Source: Streptomyces parvulus (GTDB lineage Bacteria; Actinomycetota; Actinomycetes; Streptomycetales; Streptomycetaceae). Taken from it: a DNA stretch of 64,000 nt. The notes under the pieces are model-generated. The model did no database searches and was not told where the DNA came from. It was given only the letters and a program-made list of their open reading frames with translations. Position numbers and translations under genes: made by a program. Position 1 is the first letter of the stretch. Each line of letters begins with the position of its first letter. Shown in pieces: positions 1 to 7,230 of this stretch. Location: the NCBI RefSeq assembly GCF_014648855.1, contig NZ_BMRX01000002.1:124001-188000 (forward strand), read 5' to 3'.

Positions 1-1
1 C

Positions 2-1033
2 CGGGCGCATCTGGACCAGCGACACCGCACCACGCACGCGCTCATCGCCGACGAGGCCGCCCGTGCGGAGGGCAGGCGGATGGCCAAGGTGACGGCGCAG
101 GCCCGCTACAAGGCCGAACAAGGTGGCCTCGACCTGATCCACCGCGAGGCCGGAAGCGGTATGTGGCTCAGGCCCCGTTACCGGCACGTGGTCGTGGACG
201 AGGCGCAGGACCTGTCCGCCTCCCACTGGCGCATGCTGCGCGCGATGGTGACTCCCGGCCCTGACGACATCTTCCTGGTCGGTGACGCCCACCAGCGCAT
301 CTACGCCCATCAGGTGGTGCTGGGACGGCTGGGCATCAGCACGCCCGGCCGGGCCTCACGCCGGCTGACCCTCAACTACCGGACCACGCGCGAAATCCTG
401 GGCAGCGCGCAGGGGCTGATGACCGGCGAGCGGTTCGACGACCTCGACGACAGCCCGGACACCCTCGACGGTTACCGGTCCGTGCTCACCGGACTGGCAC
501 CGCAGTACTGGCGCGCCCCCGACTGGCAGACCGAGATGCGGGCGATCGCCGTGCTTCTCAGGGAACGCCACGACCGTTACGGAACGCCCTACGCGGCGAT
601 GGCGGTCGGTGTCCCGTCGCGGGACGCGGCCAGGCAGTTGGCCGTCACCCTGGCGAATGAGCGGTACGGCATCCACGCCTGCGAGATCGGCAGGGACATC
701 CCGGCAGAGGTTGACGCCGTGCGCATCGGCACGTTGCACGGCTTCAAGGGTCTGGAGTTCCAACGGGTTTTCCTCGCCGGGGTGAGCGAGGGCCTGATTC
801 CGCATCAGCGGCTCGAAACCTACCGGCACGAACAGGTGGAACGCTACCGGCAGGAGGAACAGCGGTCCCGTTCGCTGCTCTTCGTGGCGGCCACACGGGC
901 ACGCGACGAACTGGTGATCACGTGGAACGGGAAGGCCAGCCGTTTCCTCCCGGATCACGCCACAAGGAGCGCCGGGCACGCCACGGAACTTCTGGTGGAC
1001 GACGGCCCGCCATCCGGATCGGCAGCGGCATAG
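2..1033 (+). CDS. UvrD/Rep-type superfamily 1 DNA helicase, C-terminal part (5' end outside window)
   Basis: The reading frame is open from the first full codon, so the gene starts upstream of the window. SF1 helicase motifs are visible in order: motif II (VVVDEAQDLS), motif III (VGDAHQRIY), motif IV (LNYRTTREIL), motif V (GTLHGFKGLEFQRVFLAGV) and motif VI (FVAATRARDEL). The Walker A/Q-motif half is missing from view. Such proteins unwind DNA with ATP in repair or in element and defence modules. It lies on the element side of the tRNA-Arg remnant at 4179, so it may be cargo of an integrated element; that is inference. Its 3' end overlaps the opposite-strand broken ORF. Confidence 0.85.
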   Translation, partial: RAHLDQRHRTTHALIADEAARAEGRRMAKVTAQARYKAEQGGLDLIHREAGSGMWLRPRYRHVVVDEAQDLSASHWRMLRAMVTPGPDDIFLVGDAHQRIYAHQVVLGRLGISTPGRASRRLTLNYRTTREILGSAQGLMTGERFDDLDDSPDTLDGYRSVLTGLAPQYWRAPDWQTEMRAIAVLLRERHDRYGTPYAAMAVGVPSRDAARQLAVTLANERYGIHACEIGRDIPAEVDAVRIGTLHGFKGLEFQRVFLAGVSEGLIPHQRLETYRHEQVERYRQEEQRSRSLLFVAATRARDELVITWNGKASRFLPDHATRSAGHATELLVDDGPPSGSAAA

Positions 1034-2027
1034 TCGGCCAGGACAAGCGGCTCGCACGGCCTGGCCGAGTGCTCTTCGGAAACCTCTTGACTGCTTGGCT
1101 GCGTTCTGAGCCGGCTGCCGCCGACGGCAGTTCGGCCTGCCCCAGCGACCAGCAGCGGGCCACGCGCAACCCGGCTTTCGTGACCGCCTCGGTCCACTCG
1201 TGAGCACCATCGGCATCCATCAGACGCGCCACCTGCTCGGAGCCCAGCAGGTCCAGCACCCTTGGCGTCTCGTCCGACTCGGTCAGACACAGAGCGAGGC
1301 GCTGCCCCAGCAGCGTCGCGGCCACCGCCTACCGTTCCATCGCCAGTGCGCGCCGGTAGGGGCGGAGCGCCAGCGCCACCGGACCCGCGCACAGGAGGCC
1401 CGCGTCCGACTCCGCGCTCTCCGTCGCGTCGGACAGGGACAGCAGCCCGGCACGCTCCGCGTACGGCAACCGCGCCAGTTCCTCCAACTCTCCCCGCACC
1501 GCCTGCGCGTCCCGAACGTCGACACCGCGCGCTCGCAGCAGGCCGCCCCAGAAGCGAGGGCGCGTCAACTCGCGCGGGTCGCACATCACCGGCAGGTGCT
1601 CCTCAGCGCACGTGTCGATCGCCTCGCGCAACCGCGCGTGCCGCTTGGTGTTGAGCCGCCCGTCCGCTCTGGTGCGGTCCCCCAGCACGCGCAGTACCGC
1701 GAGTGCCGCGCCCTCCTCGCCCGGTGCGACGGACAGGAACCGTGGCAGCGCCTCGAGCAGCACGGCCCGTACCAGGTCGGGGGTGGCCTCGGGCAGCCCG
1801 TCGCGCACCTTGGCGCCGCTCAGGGCGAGCAGATGCACGACCGCGTCCGCTGCCACTGGATCAAGACGTTCGCCGTGCTCCGTGCCCCAGGAAAGAAGAG
1901 AGCAGACGGCCAGACCGGATTCCGCTTCGCGTGTCACCCGAACGCCGTACAGAGCCATTCCCGGCGTGGAGCCACTCCTGTCCGTCGCGCACTGCTCGCG
2001 GAACGCCATCAGGAGGCACACTCCCAC
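918..2027 (-). pseudogene. Unrecognised protein interrupted by an in-frame TAG
   Basis: On the minus strand a 232-codon frame ends at a TAG (1329-1331), and the same frame then continues for 137 codons to 918. The protein-like composition (Leu/Ala/Glu-rich helices such as GEEGAALAVLRVLGD before the stop, and AVAATLLGQRLALCL and RVLDLLGSEQVARLMD after it) carries on smoothly across the stop, which suggests one gene broken by a nonsense codon. The last ~70 codons become Arg/Pro/Ser-rich and overlap the helicase 3' end, so the original C-terminus is probably lost or replaced. ATG codons at 2027 and 1958 are both possible starts. No family recognised. A sequencing error at the TAG is an alternative. 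Confidence 0.45.
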
Positions 2028-2422
2028 GCCCTACAGGCCCGGTGTCGGCGCTGAGCAATGGAGAGCACCGATTGCATCCACTCTGCCCGGCAGGGACGCC
2101 GACGCTCCGCTGGGCGATCCGCGAATCCGACGGCCCACCCTCGGGCTTTCGGAGCGGGAGCATGCAGGAACTCCGCAGTCCGCTTCGGGCTGCCGTGGTC
2201 CGCTTGCCGGATCGCGGCAGCTCTCGGGCTGCAGCCCGGACGACGTTCTCCACAATGACTGCGGCCTCGACCAACTCGCCTCGATCACAGGCAGCCCACC
2301 CTGCGGGTCATAGCGAAGCCGGACGGACACGGCCGTCGGTCGGCAAAACCCAATGTGAGCGGGTAACACGCAGCGTGGCGCTGTGGGTGAGGAAGAGAGT
2401 TAAGCTCGACCTATACCAATCT
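2028..2422. other. Intergenic stretch without a convincing gene
   Basis: Short overlapping minus-strand ORFs exist here, but neither has a clear ribosome binding site or a recognisable domain. Two adjacent minus frames look protein-like only in part: a piece reading VRLRYDPQGGLPVIEA, then in the +1 frame ELVEAAVIVENVVRAAAREL. This could be a small frameshifted gene remnant. I see no functional call to make. Confidence 0.3.
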
Positions 2423-2442
2423 TGTTTAGATATACCTAAACA
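2423..2442. promoter_or_regulatory. Perfect 7-bp palindrome (candidate operator) before the ATPase gene
   Basis: TGTTTAG-(6 bp)-CTAAACA, an AT-rich perfect inverted repeat, sits 14 bp before the ATG at 2457 and next to the GAGGGAAGG ribosome binding site. Its AT content contrasts with the flanking sequence. The position fits a repressor site over the promoter or leader. The binding protein is unknown. Confidence 0.5.
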
Positions 2443-2456
2443 GAAGAGGGAAGGTC

Positions 2457-3974
2457 ATGGGTGAACAACTCACAAAGCCGGGGCGGCTGCTGGACCGCAA
2501 TCACGAGTGGGCCCTCCTGAACGATTTTCTCGCCGATCCAGCCACCGAGCTGCGACTGGCCATCGTCTCGGGGCGCCGGAGAAACGGGAAGTCGTTCCTG
2601 CTCGAGGCGCTCGCTGAAGCGGTGGGCGGGCTGTACCTGACCGCTGTACAGGAGGAAGGCCGGGTTCCCGCGCTGCACCGGTTCACCGAGACGATCGCCG
2701 CGCACGCGGGTGTGCGGCCCGGGGCGATGCGACTGGACGACTGGCGGGATGTGCTCACCGCCGCGCTGGACGTGGTGAACCGGGCCTCGGGGGCGCCGCT
2801 GATCATCATCGACGAGCTGCCGTACCTGCTGCAGCACTCCCCGGAGATCCCCGGGTTCCTGCAACTGCTCTACGACCAGTCGCAGTCCGGCAAGGCGCCA
2901 GGCGGCCGGATCGTGCTGTGCGGCTCGGCGATGAGCGTGATGTCCGAGTTGCTGTCCGGGACCAAGCCGCTGCGCGGCCGAGCCGTTCTGGACCTGCGTC
3001 TGCCGGCCTTCGACTACCGCACGGCCCGCACCCACTGGGGGATCGCAGACCCGGCGGTGGCACTGCAGGTCGACTCCGTGCTGGGCGGCGCCCCCGGCTA
3101 TCGGCCGCTGGCCGCCGGGCACCCCCCGCAGAGGGAGGCCGAGTTCGCGCCCTGGGTGGAACGCACCCTGCTGGACCCGGGACGGGCCCTGTACTCCCGG
3201 GTGGAGGCGGAGTACCTGCTGCGCGAGGACCCGCGGATCACCCACCGCACGCTGTACTACGACGTACTGTCCGCGGTCGCCCGGGGCGCCTCGACCCCGG
3301 CGAAGGTCGGCTCGATGCTGGAACGGTCCCGCTCCGCCATGGTCGCCCCGCTTGAGGTGCTCGAGTCCACCGGCTACGTCCACAAGGAGCAGGACCTGCT
3401 CAAAGCGCGGCACCCGGCCATCAGCGTGGCGGACCCGGTGATCCGCTTCAACCAGCTGATCACCCTGCCCATGGTGGACCTGGTGGAACGACGGCGCGGT
3501 GCCCAGGTGTGGCAGTCGTCCCGGCCGACGTACCACTCGAAGATCCTCGGCCCGCATTTCGAGGAGACCGCGCGCGAGTGGGCCCGCTCCTTTGCCATCG
3601 ACGAGACGGGGCTGTCGCTCGGCGCGGTGGGCACAGCGGAGATCGCCGACCCGACCGCCCGGACCAAGCACGAGGTCGACCTGCTCGCCATGGCCCCCGG
3701 CGAACGCCCTCAAAACCCGCGAGCCGCCATCACCCTGATCGGTGAGGCCAAGGCCACCGTCCAACCCCGAGGACTCCAGGACCTCGAGCGCCTCGAACAC
3801 ATCCGGACCCTCCTCGCCGACCAGGGGCACCGGCCCGATGACGCGACCCTCGCCCTGTTCTCCCTGCACGGTTTCCATCCCGATGCCATCGAGGCCGCCA
3901 AACACCGCCGCGATGTCCTCCTGGTCGACATCAGCGCACTGTACGGCGAAGGCCCCATCCACGGCCTGACATGA
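2457..3974 (+). CDS. AAA-type ATPase with C-terminal DUF234/PD-(D/E)xK-like domain
   Basis: A 505-residue protein resembling the archaeal-type AAA ATPases found with DUF234 domains. The Walker A is at about residues 39-50 (SGRRRNGKSFLL) and the Walker B at about 118-128 (LIIIDELPYLL), with a sensor-like GSAMSVMSELLSG strand. A winged-helix-like region follows (about 260-320). The C-terminal part contains KHEVDLLAMA followed about 20 residues later by ITLIGEAKA, the spacing and residues of a PD-(D/E)xK nuclease core. The family is widespread but its cellular role is poorly defined; links to mobile or defence functions are inference. The start is supported by GAGGGAAGG just upstream. It lies just inside the tRNA-Arg att remnant and stands alone on the plus strand. 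Confidence 0.8.
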   Translation: MGEQLTKPGRLLDRNHEWALLNDFLADPATELRLAIVSGRRRNGKSFLLEALAEAVGGLYLTAVQEEGRVPALHRFTETIAAHAGVRPGAMRLDDWRDVLTAALDVVNRASGAPLIIIDELPYLLQHSPEIPGFLQLLYDQSQSGKAPGGRIVLCGSAMSVMSELLSGTKPLRGRAVLDLRLPAFDYRTARTHWGIADPAVALQVDSVLGGAPGYRPLAAGHPPQREAEFAPWVERTLLDPGRALYSRVEAEYLLREDPRITHRTLYYDVLSAVARGASTPAKVGSMLERSRSAMVAPLEVLESTGYVHKEQDLLKARHPAISVADPVIRFNQLITLPMVDLVERRRGAQVWQSSRPTYHSKILGPHFEETAREWARSFAIDETGLSLGAVGTAEIADPTARTKHEVDLLAMAPGERPQNPRAAITLIGEAKATVQPRGLQDLERLEHIRTLLADQGHRPDDATLALFSLHGFHPDAIEAAKHRRDVLLVDISALYGEGPIHGLT

Positions 3975-4178
3975 CATAAGCCGGGGTTGCGTGAGTCACG
4001 GGGGCGCCATGGGCCCAGCCTTGGTGGCCGACCGGGGCGGGATCGTCGCTGACCGGCACACGGACGCGCGACCACTGTCCCCAGTAGGATATTTCATTGC
4101 AGCGGGACATACGCGGGACGACGGGGCTAACATTCCGTCAGGCAGCTCGCTGACCTGCTGAAACGCCTGGGAACTGTC

Positions 4179-4223
4179 CGGCCTCCGGAGCCGTGTGCGC
4201 AGGTTCGAATCCTGCCGGGGGCA
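4179..4223 (+). other. 3' half of a tRNA-Arg(CCG): probable att site of an integrative element
   Basis: The stretch contains an anticodon-type loop CTCCGGA (anticodon CCG) followed by stem GCCGT, a variable loop, T-arm GCAGG-TTCGAAT-CCTGC, acceptor 3' strand CGGGGGC, discriminator A, then CAC. No matching 5' half (acceptor GCCCCCG, D-arm) precedes it. A 3' tRNA duplicate of this extent is what site-specific integrases leave at one end of an element; the native tRNA terminator follows directly, so the chromosome lies to the right and the element to the left. The intact tRNA-Arg and the integrase would be expected outside the window. Confidence 0.75.
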
Positions 4224-4241
4224 CACTGTGTGAGTGTGTCC

Positions 4242-4281
4242 AAGACCCCGAATCAGGCGGAGACGCCGAGGTCGGGGTCTT
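4242..4281 (+). terminator. Terminator behind the tRNA-Arg remnant
   Basis: Perfect 10-bp inverted repeat AAGACCCCGA / TCGGGGTCTT with a 20-bp loop, placed 18 bp after the tRNA 3' end. It is a typical Streptomyces tRNA terminator and marks the original chromosomal side of the att site. Confidence 0.75.
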
Positions 4282-4427
4282 CGTGTATGGGCGGGGCGTG
4301 GTGCCGCTCAGTCGGTGTACCGCCACTCCTCAGGGGGTGGGGTGACCCCGGAACGAGATGGTGTTCTGGGCGTCGGGCGTTCTCCCTGGCGTGGACGAGG
4401 TGACTCCGTCCCGGGGGCTTCGCCTCG

Positions 4428-5021
4428 CTAGCGGTGTCCTGTCTTGGCCGCTGCCGATCGGGCGGACCGTTCGAGGTTGGCGCGGTGTGCCGCTCGGGTC
4501 TTCTCGTCGGCAGGCTGTTCGTACTCCGGGCGCATTCCCGTGCGGCCGTCCAAGGTTTCGCGCAGGATGTCCGCGTGGCCTGCGTGGCGGGTGGTTTCGC
4601 CCAGGACGTGGAGGAGGGTGGCGAAGAGGTCGGTGTTGGGGTGGGGGTCCGGCCACCAGGGGACGTGGCCTGGGGTGTTGAGGGGGAGGGACGTGATGGT
4701 CGCGTCCGAGTGTGCCCATGTGCGTTGGTAGAAGGCCGTGATCCGCTCGCGGGTTTCGTGCTCCGTTGCCCAGTGGTCCTCGCCCTTGTGGGCCTGCCAG
4801 GGAGGCAGGGGTTCCGGGGAGGGGCGGGCGAAGACCTCTCCGAAGTATCTGGCCTCGACCGTGGCCACGTGTTTGACCAGGCCCAGGAGACTGGTGCCCG
4901 TCGCCGTCAGGGGGCGACGGGCGTCGTACTCGGAGAGGCCGTCCAGTTTCCAGAGCAGGGCCTCGCGGTCGCGGCGCAGTCTTCCGTGCAGGGTGTCCTT
5001 CATCGCCGAGTCGTCGGTCAT
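4428..5021 (-). CDS. DinB/DUF664 family protein (probable mycothiol-dependent enzyme fold)
   Basis: 197 residues with the four-helix DinB-like layout. Candidate metal-binding histidines lie in GLVKHVATVEARYF (about residues 47-60) and HVLGETTRHAGHADIL (about 138-153), the usual spacing of the DUF664 group. The family includes thiol-dependent transferases, often using mycothiol in actinobacteria; the substrate here is unknown. It is a single gene on the minus strand with its own ATG and sits just outside the att site, so it is probably the first chromosomal gene. Confidence 0.8.
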   Translation of the reverse strand: MTDDSAMKDTLHGRLRRDREALLWKLDGLSEYDARRPLTATGTSLLGLVKHVATVEARYFGEVFARPSPEPLPPWQAHKGEDHWATEHETRERITAFYQRTWAHSDATITSLPLNTPGHVPWWPDPHPNTDLFATLLHVLGETTRHAGHADILRETLDGRTGMRPEYEQPADEKTRAAHRANLERSARSAAAKTGHR

Positions 5022-5063
5022 GGCGAGTCAGCCTGTCATCCCCTCACCAAAGGCACGTGCGTT

Positions 5064-5504
5064 TCAGTGCAGTTGTTCCGCCAGGCCCACGATGATGCCC
5101 TCCGGGCCGCGGACGTAGCAGAGGAGGTAGCTGTCCTCGTAGCGGGCGATCCGGCCGAGGGGTTCGGCGCCGTGGAGGCGTAGGCGGGTGACCGTGTCCT
5201 CCAGGTCGGTCACGGCGAACATGACGCGGTGGGTGCCCAGGATGTTGTGGGGGCGGTTGCGGGGGGTGTCGGCCGTGGCCTTCGGGGTGCGGTAGCTCGA
5301 CAGTTCCAGGCGGCTGTGGCCGTCGGGGGTCCTGAGCATCGCGATGTCGCAGTGGACGCCGTCCAGGCCGGTGCACTGGTCGGCGACGGGGCCCTTGACC
5401 TCGGTCCTGCCCTCCAGTTCCATGCCGAGTTCCTCGAAGAACGCGACGGCGGCGTCCATGTCCTCCACGACGATGCCGACGTTGTCCATTCGCTGAATTG
5501 CCAT
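5064..5504 (-). CDS. VOC superfamily (glyoxalase/dioxygenase-like) protein
   Basis: 146 residues, two beta-alpha-beta-beta-beta modules starting at residue 6 (MDNVGIVVEDMDAAVAFFEELGMELEG) and residue 92 (HRVMFAVTDLEDTVTRL). The start at 5504 is chosen because GGGAGA lies 8 bases upstream and the fold begins there; the frame runs open far upstream only because of GC bias. Metal-binding VOC proteins act as lyases, resistance proteins or dioxygenases, and no substrate can be assigned. It lies between DinB and RibD-like genes on the same strand with gaps of about 40 and 110 bases. Confidence 0.85.
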   Translation of the reverse strand: MAIQRMDNVGIVVEDMDAAVAFFEELGMELEGRTEVKGPVADQCTGLDGVHCDIAMLRTPDGHSRLELSSYRTPKATADTPRNRPHNILGTHRVMFAVTDLEDTVTRLRLHGAEPLGRIARYEDSYLLCYVRGPEGIIVGLAEQLH

Positions 5505-5617
5505 GGTGGTTTCTCCCTGTCGGTTGTGCGGGCGGCGGGCGGTGGTCGCCCTTCCGGGGCTGGGACGGAGCCGGTCGCGCGTTCTCGACATCCGTCCGGC
5601 GGGAGAATGCGGGCGGC

Positions 5618-6175
5618 TCACGCCGGCACGTACCGCGTCAGCACGATGCCGCCGCGGAACGGCTTCGCCTCGGCCAGGGTCAGTCTCGGGATCTCGAAGC
5701 CGTCCGGGAAGAGCCTGCGACCGCCGCCCTGGACCACCGGGTAGACGAAGAGGCGGTACTCGTCCACCAGGCCGGCCGCGATCAGCGTGTGGGCCAGCCG
5801 GATGCTGCCGGTCAGGACGATGTCCTTGCCGCCCTCCTGTGCTTTGAGGGCGCGGACCTCCTCGACGGGGTCGCCGCTCAGGATCGTCGAGTTGTCCCAC
5901 ATCGGGTCGGTGAGCGTCGTCGACACCACGTACTTCCGGACCTGGTTCAGGTACGCGGTGATGCCGGTGGGGTCGTCGGTCTGCTCCGGCCAGTAGCCGC
6001 GGAAGTCCTCGAACGTCCGCCTGCCCACCAGGAGCGCGTCGGCGTTCTCGTCCTGGCGGTGGCTCTCCTCCAGGACGTCGGCCATGTCGGCCTGGGCCTG
6101 GGGGTCGAACCAGTCGGTGAGCATCTCGATCGAACCGTCGACGGTGATGTTCTCGGTGATCGCGAGTGTGCGCAT
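5618..6175 (-). CDS. Dihydrofolate reductase-like (RibD C-terminal domain) protein
   Basis: 185 residues of the RibD_C fold, with the typical core LLVGRRTFEDFRGYWP (about 49-64), KYVVSTTL (about 81-88), the nucleotide-binding segment GGKDIVLTGSIRLAHTLIAAGLVDEYRLFVYPVV (about 113-146) and GGGRRLF. These stand-alone proteins bind NADPH-like cofactors; physiological substrates are mostly unknown. The ATG at 6175 is preceded by a purine-rich GGAG. A second, diverged relative is at 60069-60653. Confidence 0.85.
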   Translation of the reverse strand: MRTLAITENITVDGSIEMLTDWFDPQAQADMADVLEESHRQDENADALLVGRRTFEDFRGYWPEQTDDPTGITAYLNQVRKYVVSTTLTDPMWDNSTILSGDPVEEVRALKAQEGGKDIVLTGSIRLAHTLIAAGLVDEYRLFVYPVVQGGGRRLFPDGFEIPRLTLAEAKPFRGGIVLTRYVPA

Positions 6176-6260
6176 GTCGCTCCTCCGGGCTGTCGTGTCG
6201 GAGACCTCTCGTCCTCTGCCATGACACCCGTTCCGGGACGACTTCGCATGCGGCCCGCGG

Positions 6261-7115
6261 TTACTCCCACACCGCCCGTACGGCCTCCGCGTACTCCCGG
6301 CCCTGGCGCCGGCCCTCCCGTGCCGCCCCCGGGATCCGCGCCGCGTTCAGGGGGTTGCGCCCGAAGGCCCGCAGGGAGGTCCGGTCGGGGGTCAGCAGGG
6401 TGGCCCGGGTGCCCTGGGAGAGCAGGGTCCGCACCTGGGTGCGGGCGCTCGGCGTGGCTCCCGCCGCCTTGGGGATGGGCGCCATGACGACGACCCTCGC
6501 GCAGTCCGCGAGCAGGTCGGCGTTGGTCGTGGAGCGGACGCCGCCGTCCATCCAGCGGCCCTCGCCGATGGTGATCGGCGGGAAGAGGGGCGGCAGGGCG
6601 CAGGTGGCGGCCATGGCGTGGGCCAGGTCGACGCCGTCGGTGGCCGTGAAGCCCTTGGGCGTGCCCGTGAGGGCGTCCACCGCGAAGAGGCGCACCGGGC
6701 GGGCCGGCCAGTCCTCGACCGGGATGTGGGGGCCTATCGCCTCCAGGACCGCGGTCTCCGGGACGTCCCGTACGGAGAGGGCCAGGCGGGAGAGGTGGCG
6801 CAGCGTCCTGTCGGGGTCGCGCGAGCGCAGGGACGCCCACAGGTACCTCGCCGTCATCGAAAGGGTGAAGTCCACGTCGATCATGGGGCGTTGGCGGTTG
6901 ATCTGCTCCGCGTAGAGGTCGGCCGGGGTTGAGCCCTTGGCCAGGTCGAGGGCGAGCAGGGAGCCGGCCGAGGTGCCGGCGAGGACGTCGGCGTCGCCGG
7001 GGTGGAGACCGGCGTCGGCCAGTCCCGCCAGGACGCCCACCTGCCAGCCGTACGCGGTCAGGCCGCCGCCGCCCATGACCAGTGCCCTGCTCGGCTCCTT
7101 CGCCGGCTCCCTCAT
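6261..7115 (-). CDS. Patatin-like phospholipase/acyl hydrolase
   Basis: 284 residues. The oxyanion-hole glycine run GGGGLTAYGW is at 15-24, the nucleophile elbow GTSAG (Ser49) at 47-51 and the catalytic Asp in MDGG (Asp190), so the Ser-Asp dyad is intact. The ATG at 7115 has AAGGGG eight bases upstream; a start 63 bases further up has no such site. There is no signal peptide, so it is probably cytosolic or peripheral, hydrolysing acyl esters or lipids. Its promoter region carries two related palindromes (7150-7212), suggesting control by a TetR-like repressor not located in this window. Confidence 0.85.
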   Translation of the reverse strand: MREPAKEPSRALVMGGGGLTAYGWQVGVLAGLADAGLHPGDADVLAGTSAGSLLALDLAKGSTPADLYAEQINRQRPMIDVDFTLSMTARYLWASLRSRDPDRTLRHLSRLALSVRDVPETAVLEAIGPHIPVEDWPARPVRLFAVDALTGTPKGFTATDGVDLAHAMAATCALPPLFPPITIGEGRWMDGGVRSTTNADLLADCARVVVMAPIPKAAGATPSARTQVRTLLSQGTRATLLTPDRTSLRAFGRNPLNAARIPGAAREGRRQGREYAEAVRAVWE

Positions 7116-7149
7116 CGCGTCCGCCCCTTGCCCAGATCGGTTCAACAAA

Positions 7150-7212
7150 CGGGGACCACTCCCCGATTCGCTCGTCATCGCGACCGTAGCAAATAAGTGG
7201 GGAGTGGTCCAC
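7150..7212. promoter_or_regulatory. Pair of related palindromes in the patatin promoter
   Basis: Site 1 (7150-7165) is CGGGGA-CCAC-TCCCCG. Site 2 (7197-7212) is GTGGGGAGTGGTCCAC. They share a 12-bp block, GGACCACTCCCC, in opposite orientation, with centres 46 bp apart. The interval contains AT-rich sequence (AAATAAG) unlike the surroundings. Two copies of a near-palindrome over a promoter suggest a dimeric repressor of TetR type. Confidence 0.55.
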
Positions 7213-7230
7213 GTTTAGTTTCCGGGCAGG

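Noticed and set aside
918..1216. Small plus- and minus-strand ORFs after the helicase
   Set aside because: No ribosome sites or domains; they overlap the helicase 3' end or the broken ORF.
3996..4226. Minus-strand 76-codon ORF beginning MCPRQDSNLRTRL
   Set aside because: The peptide is the well-known artefact obtained by translating the antisense of a tRNA 3' end; the DNA is the tRNA-Arg remnant.
5064..6227. Extended 387-codon version of the VOC protein
   Set aside because: The fold and ribosome site start at 5504; the upstream part lies over the RibD-like gene in a shadow frame.
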